Source: an uncultured Solobacterium sp. | GTDB lineage: Bacteria; Bacillota_I; Bacilli_A; Erysipelotrichales; Erysipelotrichaceae | Assembly: GCA_938041275.1 (NCBI GenBank) | Contig: CALISH010000126.1 | Location: forward strand, 1-35,758 | Direction: 5' to 3' | Length of the DNA stretch: 35,758 nucleotides | Part shown: piece after piece, positions 6,838 through 16,036 of the stretch | Numbering within the stretch: position 1 is the first letter of the stretch | Layout: each line of letters begins with the position of its first letter | Notes under the pieces: model-generated | What the model was told of the DNA's origin: nothing | Database searches by the model: none | What the model saw: only the letters and a program-made list of their open reading frames with translations | Made by a program: the position numbers and the translations under genes

Positions 6838-7479
6838 ATGCAATACAGTGCTCTAATCGTTGCGGCAGGTAGTGGAACAAGAATGAATCTTGGATATAAT
6901 AAGGTTTACGCAAAACTATCAGATGGTACAACTATTTTGGATAAAACACTTTCGGTGTTTTTAAATGATAGTGATTGTGTACAAATTGTTCTGGTAACAG
7001 ATTGCGTAGAGCACTTTGAAAAAGTGCAAGGAAGAAAAGACGGTAGGATTGTATTTGCTAGTGGTGGAGAGACACGACAGGATAGTGTTTATAATGGATT
7101 GCGTGCAGTGCTAGCGGATGTTGTTTTGGTTCATGATGGTGCTAGACCTTTCTTGGATCAAGAATCATTAGAAAAGATTAAAAAAACAATGGAAACAGAG
7201 AAAGCAGCTTTACTATGCGTTCCATGCAAGGATACTGTAAAGCATGTTCAGAATGGATATGTTGTAGAGACATATGAACGTAGTACTTTACAGTGTGCAC
7301 AAACTCCGCAGGCATTTGAAACGGATTTATTACTCACATGCATGCATAAAGCAAAAAAAGATCACTTTATTGGTACGGATGATACTTCCTTAGTGGAGAA
7401 GTATTCTGATGTAAAAGTGGCAGTAGTTGAAGGGAAATACTCGAACTATAAAATCACAACACCAGAAGATATGAGATAA
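6838..7479 (+). CDS. ispD: 2-C-methyl-D-erythritol 4-phosphate cytidylyltransferase
   Basis: The 213-residue protein has the IspD/TarI nucleotidyltransferase signature: VAAGSGTRM at residues 8-16, Lys22 in a GYNKVYAKL context, VHDGARPF near residue 100, QTPQAFE, GTDDTSLVE and a C-terminal NYKITTPEDM. IspD transfers CMP from CTP to methylerythritol 4-phosphate in the non-mevalonate isoprenoid pathway. TarI-type ribitol-phosphate cytidylyltransferases share the fold and cannot be fully excluded, but no tarJ-like dehydrogenase follows. It is slightly short at the C-terminus, ending at the EDM motif. A clear AAGGAGA site precedes the ATG. Confidence 0.85.
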   Translation: MQYSALIVAAGSGTRMNLGYNKVYAKLSDGTTILDKTLSVFLNDSDCVQIVLVTDCVEHFEKVQGRKDGRIVFASGGETRQDSVYNGLRAVLADVVLVHDGARPFLDQESLEKIKKTMETEKAALLCVPCKDTVKHVQNGYVVETYERSTLQCAQTPQAFETDLLLTCMHKAKKDHFIGTDDTSLVEKYSDVKVAVVEGKYSNYKITTPEDMR

Positions 7480-7517
7480 GAGCGCTTTTGAGTGAAGCCG
7501 TGCCCGTTAGTTATATA

Positions 7518-7526
7518 TGATATAAT
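7518..7526 (+). promoter_or_regulatory. Extended -10 promoter for the acyltransferase gene
   Basis: TG-A-TATAAT is an extended -10 element (consensus TGnTATAAT). No good -35 is visible at the usual distance, which extended -10 promoters can tolerate. The leader to the ATG at 7571 would be about 38 bases. Confidence 0.6.
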
Positions 7527-7570
7527 ACAGAAGATTTAAATATATAGTGTAACATCTTGAAGGAGAACAT

Positions 7571-8635
7571 ATGAAACGAAAAGTATATTGTGATTATCTA
7601 CGTTTGATTGCGACTTTCGCTGTAGTATTTATACATGTAGCAGCGTCGAATTGGTCAAACGTAGATGTAAATGGGATGCAATGGCAGGTTTTTAATATTT
7701 ATGATAGTTTGGTTCGCTGGGGTGTTCCAATCTTTGTAATGATTAGTGGGGCGCTTTTCTTAAATAGAGATGTTTTAATTAAGAATATCTATTCAAAATA
7801 CGTGCTCCGCATGGTAATTGCCTTTGTGTCATGGAGCCTATTTTATGCAATATTAACAACAGATACATTCCAACATGGATTAATATATAGTCTGAAATCA
7901 CATATTGGTACATTAGTAACAGGTCATTATCATATGTGGTTTGTACTTATGATTATTGGACTATATATGTGCATTCCACTTATGAAGAAAATTGTTTCTG
8001 ATGAGACTGTTATGAAATACTTCTTAAAGTTATCTTTTGCATTTTCCTTCATGCTTCCTTGGTTACTAAAAATTGTAAATGATTTTGTAGGATATAATAA
8101 TGGTATGATTCAAAAGATGGTAACTGCTATTGATTCGAACCTAACAAATATGGGTATGAGTATGGTATTGGGATATACTTTCTATTTCATACTAGGTTAT
8201 TACTTAGATCGTATTGTACTTAAGAAGAATGTGCGTATGATGATTTATGCGGCAGGTATTTTAGGTTTTATCTTTACAGTTGTTGCGGACGCAGGGCTAT
8301 CTATTAAGACACAAGTAGCTAACTCAAATTATTATGGAAATTTTGAAGTGAATGTTCTATTTGAAGTTATTGCGGTTCATACATTCTTTAAGTATCATAC
8401 ATTCCAGAACGAAAAGATGAATCAATTTGTTATTGTGTTATCGAAGTTTGGATTTGGTGCATATCTAATTCATACGTTTATTATTGAAAGTATGGCGGCT
8501 ATTCTTCACTTTGATACCTTATCAATGAATGCATGGGTTTCGGTTCCGGTAATATCAATTATTGTGTTTATTGTATCAATGAGTGTATCTGCATTATTGA
8601 ATCATATACCAGTTATCAAAAAATATTGTGTATAG
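7571..8635 (+). CDS. Acyltransferase-3 family membrane protein
   Basis: The 354-residue integral membrane protein begins with the YLRLIATFAVVFIHVA helix typical of PF01757 acyltransferases (the early Arg and His are the conserved polar residues), followed by about nine further hydrophobic segments. The family transfers acetyl or other acyl groups from cytoplasmic donors to sugars or surface polymers across the membrane; WecH and OatA membrane domains are relatives. No extra SGNH domain is fused, so it is a stand-alone membrane acyltransferase. AAGGAG precedes the ATG and a terminator follows directly. The acceptor is unknown; a cell-envelope polysaccharide is most likely. Confidence 0.85.
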   Translation: MKRKVYCDYLRLIATFAVVFIHVAASNWSNVDVNGMQWQVFNIYDSLVRWGVPIFVMISGALFLNRDVLIKNIYSKYVLRMVIAFVSWSLFYAILTTDTFQHGLIYSLKSHIGTLVTGHYHMWFVLMIIGLYMCIPLMKKIVSDETVMKYFLKLSFAFSFMLPWLLKIVNDFVGYNNGMIQKMVTAIDSNLTNMGMSMVLGYTFYFILGYYLDRIVLKKNVRMMIYAAGILGFIFTVVADAGLSIKTQVANSNYYGNFEVNVLFEVIAVHTFFKYHTFQNEKMNQFVIVLSKFGFGAYLIHTFIIESMAAILHFDTLSMNAWVSVPVISIIVFIVSMSVSALLNHIPVIKKYCV

Positions 8636-8645
8636 TAAAGATGAT

Positions 8646-8691
8646 AAAACGAATCTTTTGTCCGATGGTACTCGGTAAGGATTCGTTTTTT
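8646..8691 (+). terminator. Intrinsic terminator after the acyltransferase
   Basis: AAAACGAATC pairs with GATTCGTTTT across a 24-base loop that can form an inner CCGA/TCGG stem, then T residues. Confidence 0.85.
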
Positions 8692-8779
8692 GTAATGTAT
8701 TTTTGGACATGCATACATAGAAAATTTATCCAATTTTTTATATTTGTCAAAATAATAAAAGAAATATTTTGGTTATGCA

Positions 8780-8808
8780 TTGTCTAACAAATCATTGTTA
8801 TATAAAAT
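8780..8808 (+). promoter_or_regulatory. Candidate promoter for the gene at 8880
   Basis: TTGTCT (8780-8785) and TAAAAT (8803-8808) are 17 bases apart. The AT-rich context offers alternatives, so the placement is tentative. The implied leader is about 65 bases. Confidence 0.35.
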
Positions 8809-8879
8809 ATAAGTGAAATTAATCACATGTTTTATACATGCATAATTGATTGAGTGAGAACATAAAAGGGGAGGACAAT

Positions 8880-9929
8880 ATGTTATTTCACATTAGCGGG
8901 GATACGGCCATATATCAATGGGTCGCAATGTTAGGGGTACTTGCCAGCTTGATCTTGTTAAACGAGTTTTCTCGTCGAACAAAGCTTGGCGGTATCTTGA
9001 TGTTTTTTGTTTTGCCATTAATTTTAACAGTGTATTTTATCGCAATTTATGTATCAGCTAGAATGGGTGCAGAGTGGGCATTACACAATCAGACATATCT
9101 ATATATGAATGGTTGGTTCCATTACGCAAAGTTATATGCATCACTAACTGGATGTATTGGATTTATGATGATTAAATACAAATGGGGTATTGGGAAACAG
9201 CACTGGTTCCGTGCATTCCCATTTGCGATTGTTGCAATTAATATTTTAATTGCAGTAGCTAGTGACTTCGAATCAGCGATTAACGGATGGTATAAGTGGT
9301 GGTTATCTTCTGAAGGTGTTTGGCTATATGGTGGATGGCACAATGTATTCAACGGTTTAGCTGGTTTAATTAATATCTTCTGTATGACAGGCTGGTGGGC
9401 AGTATATTCTTCTAAAGATGAGAAGGATATGGTATGGCCAGATATGATTTGGGTATATATCTTAATTTATGATGTATGGAATTTTGCATATACATATAAC
9501 TGCTTGCCAACGCATACTTGGTTCTGCGGTGTTGCACTATTACTTTCACCTACAATTCCTGCATTGTTATGGAATAAGGGTGGATGGATTCAAAATAGAG
9601 CGAATACATTATGTATCTGGTGCATGTTTGCACAGGTATTCCCGTTATTCCAGGAAACATTGGCTGATGGCACAAAGGCATTCCCATGGGTTACATTACC
9701 AACGTTATACGCAGATGGAACATTAAATGGTATCGTAGCAGGTGGAAGTGCTAACGCAAATCCAACCATGATGACGATTGTGAGTGGATTAGCTCTTGTG
9801 GTAAACCTTATTGCAATCATCTATATTATCCGCACTTGTATGAAGACAAAGAAGAATCCATACAAGGGAGAAGTATTTACAGAATTTAAGTATTACAAAG
9901 ACGCAGCTGCTCGTGCAGTAATCGAATAA
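8880..9929 (+). CDS. Trp/Tyr-rich polytopic membrane protein (DUF5692-like)
   Basis: The 349-residue product has about nine hydrophobic helices and a striking number of Trp and Tyr residues, concentrated in loops such as GWYKWWLSSEGVWLYGGWHN and WNFAYTYNCLPTHTWFCG. This composition and the latter motif fit the family called DUF5692 as I remember it; the function is undescribed. Conserved-looking Cys, His and Trp near predicted membrane interfaces suggest a binding site, but none is assignable. The start at 8880 is chosen because AAGGGGAGG lies six bases upstream; the earlier ATG at 8850 lacks a site. It is a single-gene unit with a terminator. Confidence 0.65.
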   Translation: MLFHISGDTAIYQWVAMLGVLASLILLNEFSRRTKLGGILMFFVLPLILTVYFIAIYVSARMGAEWALHNQTYLYMNGWFHYAKLYASLTGCIGFMMIKYKWGIGKQHWFRAFPFAIVAINILIAVASDFESAINGWYKWWLSSEGVWLYGGWHNVFNGLAGLINIFCMTGWWAVYSSKDEKDMVWPDMIWVYILIYDVWNFAYTYNCLPTHTWFCGVALLLSPTIPALLWNKGGWIQNRANTLCIWCMFAQVFPLFQETLADGTKAFPWVTLPTLYADGTLNGIVAGGSANANPTMMTIVSGLALVVNLIAIIYIIRTCMKTKKNPYKGEVFTEFKYYKDAAARAVIE

Positions 9930-9956
9930 TTAGCAATTGAAAGGGATAGAATCGTA

Positions 9957-10003
9957 AAAAGGTAGATCCTAAGAAGGTATACTTCATTTGGGGACTACCT
10001 TTT
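9957..10003 (+). terminator. Intrinsic terminator
   Basis: AAAAGGTAG pairs with CTACCTTTT, with an inner ATCC/GGGGA extension, followed by a T-rich tail. It ends the DUF5692-like transcript. Confidence 0.8.
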
Positions 10004-10320
10004 ATTTCGAGTTGAATATTTTAAATTGATAAAGGCAACTGCGATACTAACTGATAGATTATAAAAGTTAATAAAATCTTAAAGGAGTCTGTATTTGAAT
10101 CTTATACATTGTAACTTAAAATTGATATATGAAACGAAAGCTTCTTTTGTTTGTGAATACATCCTTTGAATACGAAAATTGCTAGACTAGAGCAGTTAAA
10201 AACAGCAAATGAATCCACGTTAGCAAGTAACGTTGATGGTAGATATCACAATTCCTAGCAATGATTTCGTATAAAGTAAAACGCTGCAGAAATTATTGAG
10301 AGAGAAAGAGATCTATTTGC
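10004..10320 (+). other. Non-coding or decayed stretch
   Basis: No open frame of useful size. An ATG at 10129 opens an 18-codon reading (MKRKLLLFVNT...) that stops at once. The sequence leads into the pseudogene below and is probably its eroded upstream flank or the remains of another gene. Confidence 0.4.
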
Positions 10321-11780
10321 AACAAGTATCGTTTTATAAAGGGAATACAGAGGGTATTTACGTTTCTATTATCATTTGTAATCGTAATCGTCGTTTTTAT
10401 TCCTAGAGAAGCAGTCGGTTGGGTTGAGGATACAACCGGTTTTCAATTTCAGAAAGTTATTGTAAAGGATTTATCTACCGGTGCGTAGGTCGCAAATCTA
10501 TTACAAGGAGATATTCCGGAACTGAAAGCAGGAGTTATTTACTCGTTGAATGTAGAATATGCAGTTCCATCCTCCCTACAGTTTTCAAATACCTATTTTC
10601 ATTTAAATCTTGGCAATGGAGCGTATATTACAACACTTCCAGGTTCCACATTTACAGAAGAGTTTAGGTATAATTTCTGGACCGATCAATCAACTGAAAC
10701 TATTAACAAAGGTGATACAACTACGATATTGATGACGTTGATTACTGGTGGTAAGTCTTTAATGGAGGCTGGTAGTAAGACGGCTGTTGAAATTGAATAT
10801 CCAAGTGATATTGAATGTGTTTCTCTTGAAGAAACACAACTCTATCATAGAAATGGTGCGGTTGTATCTACAGCAGAGAGTGGTGGTATTAAGACTACAA
10901 AAGTAGAATGGGATTGAGCCAGGTTCTTATTTTGGAACTCCGATATTTGTACCACATGTTAAGGTTCCAGCAAATTCTATCTTGTGCAAGTGGTCAACCT
11001 TCAATAGTGTTTTAAGGAAACTTAAGAAGAAAATTTGGGATGATACGCCAAATGTTGATTGAACATCTCGCAATGCTTCTACAATGATAATTAAGATGAT
11101 TGATGATGTTGATCTATAGTAGGTAAATCCGCATGCTTTAACAGATACAGAGGTCACCTAGGCTTATAAAATATAATACATATAACGTGCGTTTAGGGTC
11201 CTTGCTGATTAAGATTGAACTGACAGCTCCAATAACGCCAAAGACAATTGAAATGATGATTGATGAGACAAACAATGCTATCATTCGTGGTGTAACAATT
11301 CCATACCACAATGACGTGGTGTATGGAAATATCTATTGGACATCCGCTAGTGTGCTGGTGGTGCAGCTAGCGTGAGTATCTTATAGAAGTTTAATGTTTT
11401 TGTGATAATTACAAATACAGCATTAGGTTTAGATATCAATGATTCTATCAAGTTTATCAAGGTTGATTTGGGTACAATTTCTGCACAATATGATGGCGTG
11501 CGCCCTCAACGTGACCTATTAGATACATGGAATCCAAATCACAGGTTTATTTCAGGTGGTGAATACTATGGTTGGTCTTACATTCCAAATGGTGTAGATG
11601 GTAGCTGGAAAGAAGGATAAACACAGATGTTAAGACAGCTATAAATTTTATATGACAGGCACAATACCAACCACTGGTGATACTTACCACTCAAGCTGGA
11701 TAAGATGGAAATGACATCTAACTTTGAAGTGAAGTTCGTCAAGCTAAAGCTAGGTAAAACTATCAAACTTTTTTGTGGAA
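10321..11780 (+). pseudogene. Decayed large surface (adhesin-like) protein gene
   Basis: Several reading-frame pieces on one strand, all in the same direction, add up to a degraded exported protein. Piece 1 (10321-10917) starts without an ATG, reads a basic end plus a long hydrophobic signal helix (FTFLLSFVIVIVVF), has an in-frame TAG at 10486, then a beta-rich region. Piece 2 continues after a frame change at about 10916 (EPGSYFGTPIFVPHVKVPANS) with an in-frame TGA at 11060 where GGA would be expected (NVD-stop-TSRNAST). Piece 3 covers about 11187-11375, piece 4 11402-11620 (GGEYYGWSYIPNGVDGSWKEG), and more shifted pieces run to about 11780. The style suggests a large cell-surface protein of repeated beta domains. 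No LPXTG end is seen. Confidence 0.75.
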
Positions 11781-11820
11781 ATGAATGCGTTTTCGTGAAT
11801 ATTTCTGTAGAGGTGAGACG

Positions 11821-12969
11821 ATGAAATGTCCACGTTGTGGGAACTTACAAAAATCATACTTTTATAAAGGTAGTCATGGCTATTACTGTCGAAAATGTAT
11901 TGGGTTTGGAAGGCTTTTGTTAGAGGAAGAGGAAACGAGTCTAGAACTTCAGGCTATTCAAGAGGATTGTAGTGAATATACCATGCAGTATCCCTTAACA
12001 AAATTTCAAGAAGCAGTATCTAAAGAGTGTCAAATGAATATACGAACACAGGATGTATTACTAGAGTGTGTATGTGGCGCGGGTAAAACGGAAATGGTAC
12101 TTGCTAGTATTGCGGATGCATTAAATGAGAATCGAAAAGTCTGTTTTGCGATTGCAAGAAGACAAGTTGTATTAGAACTATCAGAAAGACTAAAGACTTA
12201 TTTCAAGAAAGCAAAAATCATCGCAGTATGTGGTGGCCATACAGATGAACTTGATGGAGATTTAATCGTTTGCACTACCCACCAGTTATATCGCTACCAA
12301 GGCCAATTTTCATTACTGATATTAGATGAACCGGATGCTTTCCCCTATCGTGGAGATGAGGTGCTACATGGGATTGCACAACATGCTTGCATAGGTCATG
12401 TTATCTACTTAACAGCGACACCAGATAGTTACCTGTTAAGTAGAGTAAAAGAAGGAACTATGCGTCATATCGTGTTAAATAAAAGACCACATGGACACGA
12501 TTTACCAGTACCAAGACTGTTTATTTATCCATCGATAATATTGTTTTATGTATTGTTACGATGGATAAACAATCATGCATGCAATCCTAGAATTATCTTT
12601 GTGCCAACGATAAAATCTGCGAAGATATTGGGACGTTTTTTCAATATATTTATGAAGTGCTATGTATGTACGAGTGAAAGTGAAAATAGAGATACTATCA
12701 TCCACGAGTTTAAACAGAAAACAAACGGTATCATGATTGCGACGACAGTTCTAGAACGAGGTGTCACAATTCCAAAGGCAGATATCTGTGTATGGCATGC
12801 GAATCACTCTGTATTTGATGAGGCTGGCTTAATTCAAATGGCAGGTAGAGCAGGGAGAAGCTTTACATCACCAGAGGGTGATGTGTTGTTTTTGTGCAGT
12901 GAAAAGACAGAACTTGTACAACTTTGCAAAGAAAAGATTGAGCAGGCAAATCACGTATGTATTGTCTAA
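11821..12969 (+). CDS. comFA: Competence DNA-uptake helicase ComFA
   Basis: The 382-residue protein starts with a four-Cys zinc module (Cys3, Cys6, Cys23, Cys26), then a superfamily 2 helicase core: Walker A CGAGKT (Lys89), motif II LDEPD, motif III LTATPD, motif V TTVLERGVTIP and motif VI QMAGRAGR. The Cys4 module plus DEAD-like core is the ComFA architecture; ComFA is the cytoplasmic ATPase that helps pull transforming single-stranded DNA into the cell. It is followed by comFC with a 13-base overlap. I choose ATG 11821, which follows a GAGGTGAG site; the upstream ATG at 11785 would prepend 12 residues from the pseudogene tail. Confidence 0.93.
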   Translation: MKCPRCGNLQKSYFYKGSHGYYCRKCIGFGRLLLEEEETSLELQAIQEDCSEYTMQYPLTKFQEAVSKECQMNIRTQDVLLECVCGAGKTEMVLASIADALNENRKVCFAIARRQVVLELSERLKTYFKKAKIIAVCGGHTDELDGDLIVCTTHQLYRYQGQFSLLILDEPDAFPYRGDEVLHGIAQHACIGHVIYLTATPDSYLLSRVKEGTMRHIVLNKRPHGHDLPVPRLFIYPSIILFYVLLRWINNHACNPRIIFVPTIKSAKILGRFFNIFMKCYVCTSESENRDTIIHEFKQKTNGIMIATTVLERGVTIPKADICVWHANHSVFDEAGLIQMAGRAGRSFTSPEGDVLFLCSEKTELVQLCKEKIEQANHVCIV

Positions 12970-13583
12970 TGTGTGGAATGGAAAAAGGAGATGGAGATTT
13001 CATTGATATTTTAGAAAATGATGATCCCCTATGTCATACATGCCGCAATAATTTAAAGCGTATCAGATTTCGTATGAAGTTTCATGGATATAAGCTATAT
13101 GCAAGTTACGTTTATGATGATGCATTTGCGAAGATACTAGTTCAATACAAGGAATGTTTTGATGAAGCTTTGAAAACTGTCTTTCTCTATCCATTTCGTT
13201 GGTGGTTTATGATTCGATTTTTTGGATATACTGTCTGTTATTTGCCAAGTTCAAAAGAGAAAATCGCAAAACGTGGGTTTCACCATCTAGAAAAGATGTT
13301 TTCATCGATTCCTTTACAACAGGCAGATATCTTTGAAAAACGAAATGATTTTGATCAGAAAAATCGTAGTGTGGAAGAACGAATGAGGATGGCTGATAAC
13401 ATTGCACTAAAGAAACATTGTGGTGTGCCTAGGAAGGTTTTATTGGTGGATGATACGATTACAACAGGTGCTTCTTTGTTGGGGGCACTTCATTGTTTAC
13501 AAGATTATGACTGTAAGATTGCAATCTATGTTGTCAGTGTGAATCATCTATGGCTAAAAAAGCCGAAAATATTCGGGAAATGA
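12957..13583 (+). CDS. comFC: ComFC-type phosphoribosyltransferase-fold competence protein
   Basis: The 208-residue protein has an N-terminal zinc module (Cys3, Cys6, Cys26, Cys29) and a C-terminal PRTase-like domain with the PRPP-binding loop VLLVDDTITTGAS. This is the ComF/ComFC architecture, required with ComFA for transformation. The ATG at 12957 is kept despite a weak ribosome site because an alternative ATG at 12969 would remove Cys3, half of the first CxxC pair. It overlaps the end of comFA, consistent with coupled translation. Function in DNA uptake is family knowledge; no nucleotide substrate is established. Confidence 0.9.
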   Translation: MYCLMCGMEKGDGDFIDILENDDPLCHTCRNNLKRIRFRMKFHGYKLYASYVYDDAFAKILVQYKECFDEALKTVFLYPFRWWFMIRFFGYTVCYLPSSKEKIAKRGFHHLEKMFSSIPLQQADIFEKRNDFDQKNRSVEERMRMADNIALKKHCGVPRKVLLVDDTITTGASLLGALHCLQDYDCKIAIYVVSVNHLWLKKPKIFGK

Positions 13584-13617
13584 GGTGTTTTCTAGGATGT
13601 TGGTGGTGCTTGTCGCA

Positions 13618-13646
13618 TTGCCTTTTACATGCCGAAAATATATAAT
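13618..13646 (+). promoter_or_regulatory. Promoter for secA-prfB-rlu
   Basis: TTGCCT (13618-13623) and consensus TATAAT (13641-13646) with a 17-base spacer. The start would be about 30 bases upstream of the secA ATG. Confidence 0.75.
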
Positions 13647-13682
13647 AAAATAGTTATTTAGTATAAAAAATATGGAGGCACT

Positions 13683-16034
13683 ATGGCAAATTTTTTAAGT
13701 CGATTATTCAACGAAGACGCCCGTAAGTTAAAACAGATTCAAAAGAAGATTAAGCCAGTTTTGGATTTGGAAGAAGAATATAAAGCAAAGAGTGATGATG
13801 AACTCAAAGCGATGACACCTTATTTGAGAGAAAAGCTCGCTGCAGGTGCTACTTTAGACGATATCTTTGTGGAGGCATTTGCGACAGCACGTGAAGCCTG
13901 CCGAAGAGTGATTGGAGAATTCCCATACCCTGTTCAGTTGATGGGCGCTGCTGTTATGCAAGGTGGCGATATCGCAGAAATGAAGACAGGTGAAGGTAAA
14001 ACTTTAACATCTGTTATGGCGGTATATCTAAATGCCTTAGAAGGCAAGGGTGTTCACGTTGTAACTGTAAACGAGTACCTATCAGAACGTGACTCCGCAT
14101 GGATGGGAGAAATTCACCGTTTCTTAGGCCTAACAGTTGGCTTAAATCTTCGCCAATTAACAAAGGCTCAAAAGCGTGCAGCGTATGCATGTGATATTAC
14201 ATATACAACAAACTCAGAACTTGGATTTGATTATCTACGTGACAACATGGTCACTCGTGTTGAAGACCGTGTACTACGTGGCTTAAACGTTGCGATGGTC
14301 GATGAAGTTGACTCCATTTTAATCGATGAATCTCGTACTCCATTGATTATTTCCGGTGGTAAGAAAGATACAGCGAATCTTTATCTACAGGCTGACCGTT
14401 TCGTAAAGCGTTTGGTAAAAGATGAAGATTATGAATTAGATGTTAAGTCACGTACAGTCCAGCTAACGGAAAAAGGTACCGCAAAAGCAGAAGCTACTTT
14501 CCGTATTGAAAACTTATTCAATCTTGCGCATACACAGTTATTGCATCACATCAATCAAGCTTTAAAGGCTAACTATGTGATGTTAAGAGATATTGAGTAT
14601 GTCGTAGATGAAGAAAATGATGAGATTGTTATCGTCGATCCAAATACTGGTCGTTTGATGAAGGGCAGACAATGGTCTGATGGTTTACACCAGGCAGTGG
14701 AAGCCAAGGAAGGTATTTCTATCAAGCAAGAAACAACAACGCTTGCGACAATTACATACCAGAACTTCTTCCGTCTTTATAACAAACTTTGCGGTATGAC
14801 TGGTACAGCGAAGACAGAGGAAGAAGAATTCTTAGAGATTTACAACATGTACGTATTTGAAATTCCAACGAATCGTCCAGTTGCACGTATTGACTATCCG
14901 GATGCGGTATATGGCACAAAGAAGGCGAAGTTCAATGCACTTGTGGATGAGGTTGTAGAACGTCATGCGGTAGGTCAACCTGTGCTTGTAGGTACAATCG
15001 CGGTTGAAACTTCTGAATTGATTTCTAAATATTTAAAGGAACGTCATATTCCACACGAAGTATTGAATGCTAAAAACAATGCTCGTGAAGCAGATATTAT
15101 CGCTAAAGCTGGACAGAAGGGTGCGGTTACCATTGCGACAAACATGGCTGGTCGTGGTACTGATATTAAGCTTGGCGAAGGTGTTCGTGAGTTAGGTGGT
15201 CTTTGTGTATTAGGTTCTGAACGACATGAATCTAGACGTATTGATAACCAGTTACGTGGACGTTCTGGTCGTCAAGGAGACCCAGGTATGTCACGTTTCT
15301 ATGTATCTGTACAAGATGATCTGATGGTACGTTTCGGTGCCGAACACATGGAAGCGTTATTTGCGAAACTGGGTGATACAGTTATCGAGTCTAAGACAGT
15401 TACACGTTCTATCTCTGGTGCACAACGCCGTGTAGAAGGTGTAAACTACGATGCTCGTAAGCAGTTATTACAATATGATGATGTTATGCGTCAACAGCGT
15501 GAAACAATGTATGATACAAGAAATTTCATTCTTGAAAATGATGATGTTCATGCGGTTATTCACGATATGTTTAAGCGTGTTATCTCTGATATTGTCGCAG
15601 CACACTTCAACAGTGAAGCTAGAGACCAAGATTTAAATGAACTCATTGCGGCTTTAGATGGTATTGGATTTAAGGGTGTTGTTCGTGTAGAAGATATCGA
15701 GGGACGTACTGAAAATGATGTCGTTGATATCTGTTTGAATCAGGCTTGGTCTGACTATGAACAGAAGATTGAAAAAGTAAAAGATAAGGTACTACCAATT
15801 GAAAAGGAAGTATCCTTACGTATGATTGACCGTGCTTGGTCTAACCACATCGATACGATGTCGAAGTTACGTGATGGTATTGGTTTACGTTCTTATGCGC
15901 AAAGTAATCCTCTACAGGCATATGTCACAGAAGGATTCAACTTATTTGAAGATATGATGCGTACAATTTCTCGTGAAATCGTAGCGTTCTGTATGAATAT
16001 CCGTGTCGTAGACGGACCTGAACAGGAGGCGTAA
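13683..16034 (+). CDS. secA: Preprotein translocase ATPase SecA
   Basis: The 783-residue protein shows SecA features in order: Walker A MKTGEGKT (Gly103-Thr107), motif II VDEVDSILIDE, the preprotein cross-linking region, the second nucleotide fold with NMAGRGTDIKLGEGV and QLRGRSGRQGDPG, and the helical wing and scaffold domains. It drives post-translational export through SecYEG. It lacks the C-terminal Cys-rich zinc tail for SecB binding, as in many Bacillota. TGGAGG lies eight bases before the ATG. prfB begins two bases after its stop, the secA-prfB order that is widely conserved. Confidence 0.97.
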   Translation: MANFLSRLFNEDARKLKQIQKKIKPVLDLEEEYKAKSDDELKAMTPYLREKLAAGATLDDIFVEAFATAREACRRVIGEFPYPVQLMGAAVMQGGDIAEMKTGEGKTLTSVMAVYLNALEGKGVHVVTVNEYLSERDSAWMGEIHRFLGLTVGLNLRQLTKAQKRAAYACDITYTTNSELGFDYLRDNMVTRVEDRVLRGLNVAMVDEVDSILIDESRTPLIISGGKKDTANLYLQADRFVKRLVKDEDYELDVKSRTVQLTEKGTAKAEATFRIENLFNLAHTQLLHHINQALKANYVMLRDIEYVVDEENDEIVIVDPNTGRLMKGRQWSDGLHQAVEAKEGISIKQETTTLATITYQNFFRLYNKLCGMTGTAKTEEEEFLEIYNMYVFEIPTNRPVARIDYPDAVYGTKKAKFNALVDEVVERHAVGQPVLVGTIAVETSELISKYLKERHIPHEVLNAKNNAREADIIAKAGQKGAVTIATNMAGRGTDIKLGEGVRELGGLCVLGSERHESRRIDNQLRGRSGRQGDPGMSRFYVSVQDDLMVRFGAEHMEALFAKLGDTVIESKTVTRSISGAQRRVEGVNYDARKQLLQYDDVMRQQRETMYDTRNFILENDDVHAVIHDMFKRVISDIVAAHFNSEARDQDLNELIAALDGIGFKGVVRVEDIEGRTENDVVDICLNQAWSDYEQKIEKVKDKVLPIEKEVSLRMIDRAWSNHIDTMSKLRDGIGLRSYAQSNPLQAYVTEGFNLFEDMMRTISREIVAFCMNIRVVDGPEQEA

Positions 16035-16036
16035 TC

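Noticed and set aside
10546..10917. A 123-codon frame taken as a small stand-alone gene
   Set aside because: It continues in frame with an upstream signal-peptide region across a TAG at 10486, and its C-terminus continues in another frame, so it is a pseudogene piece.
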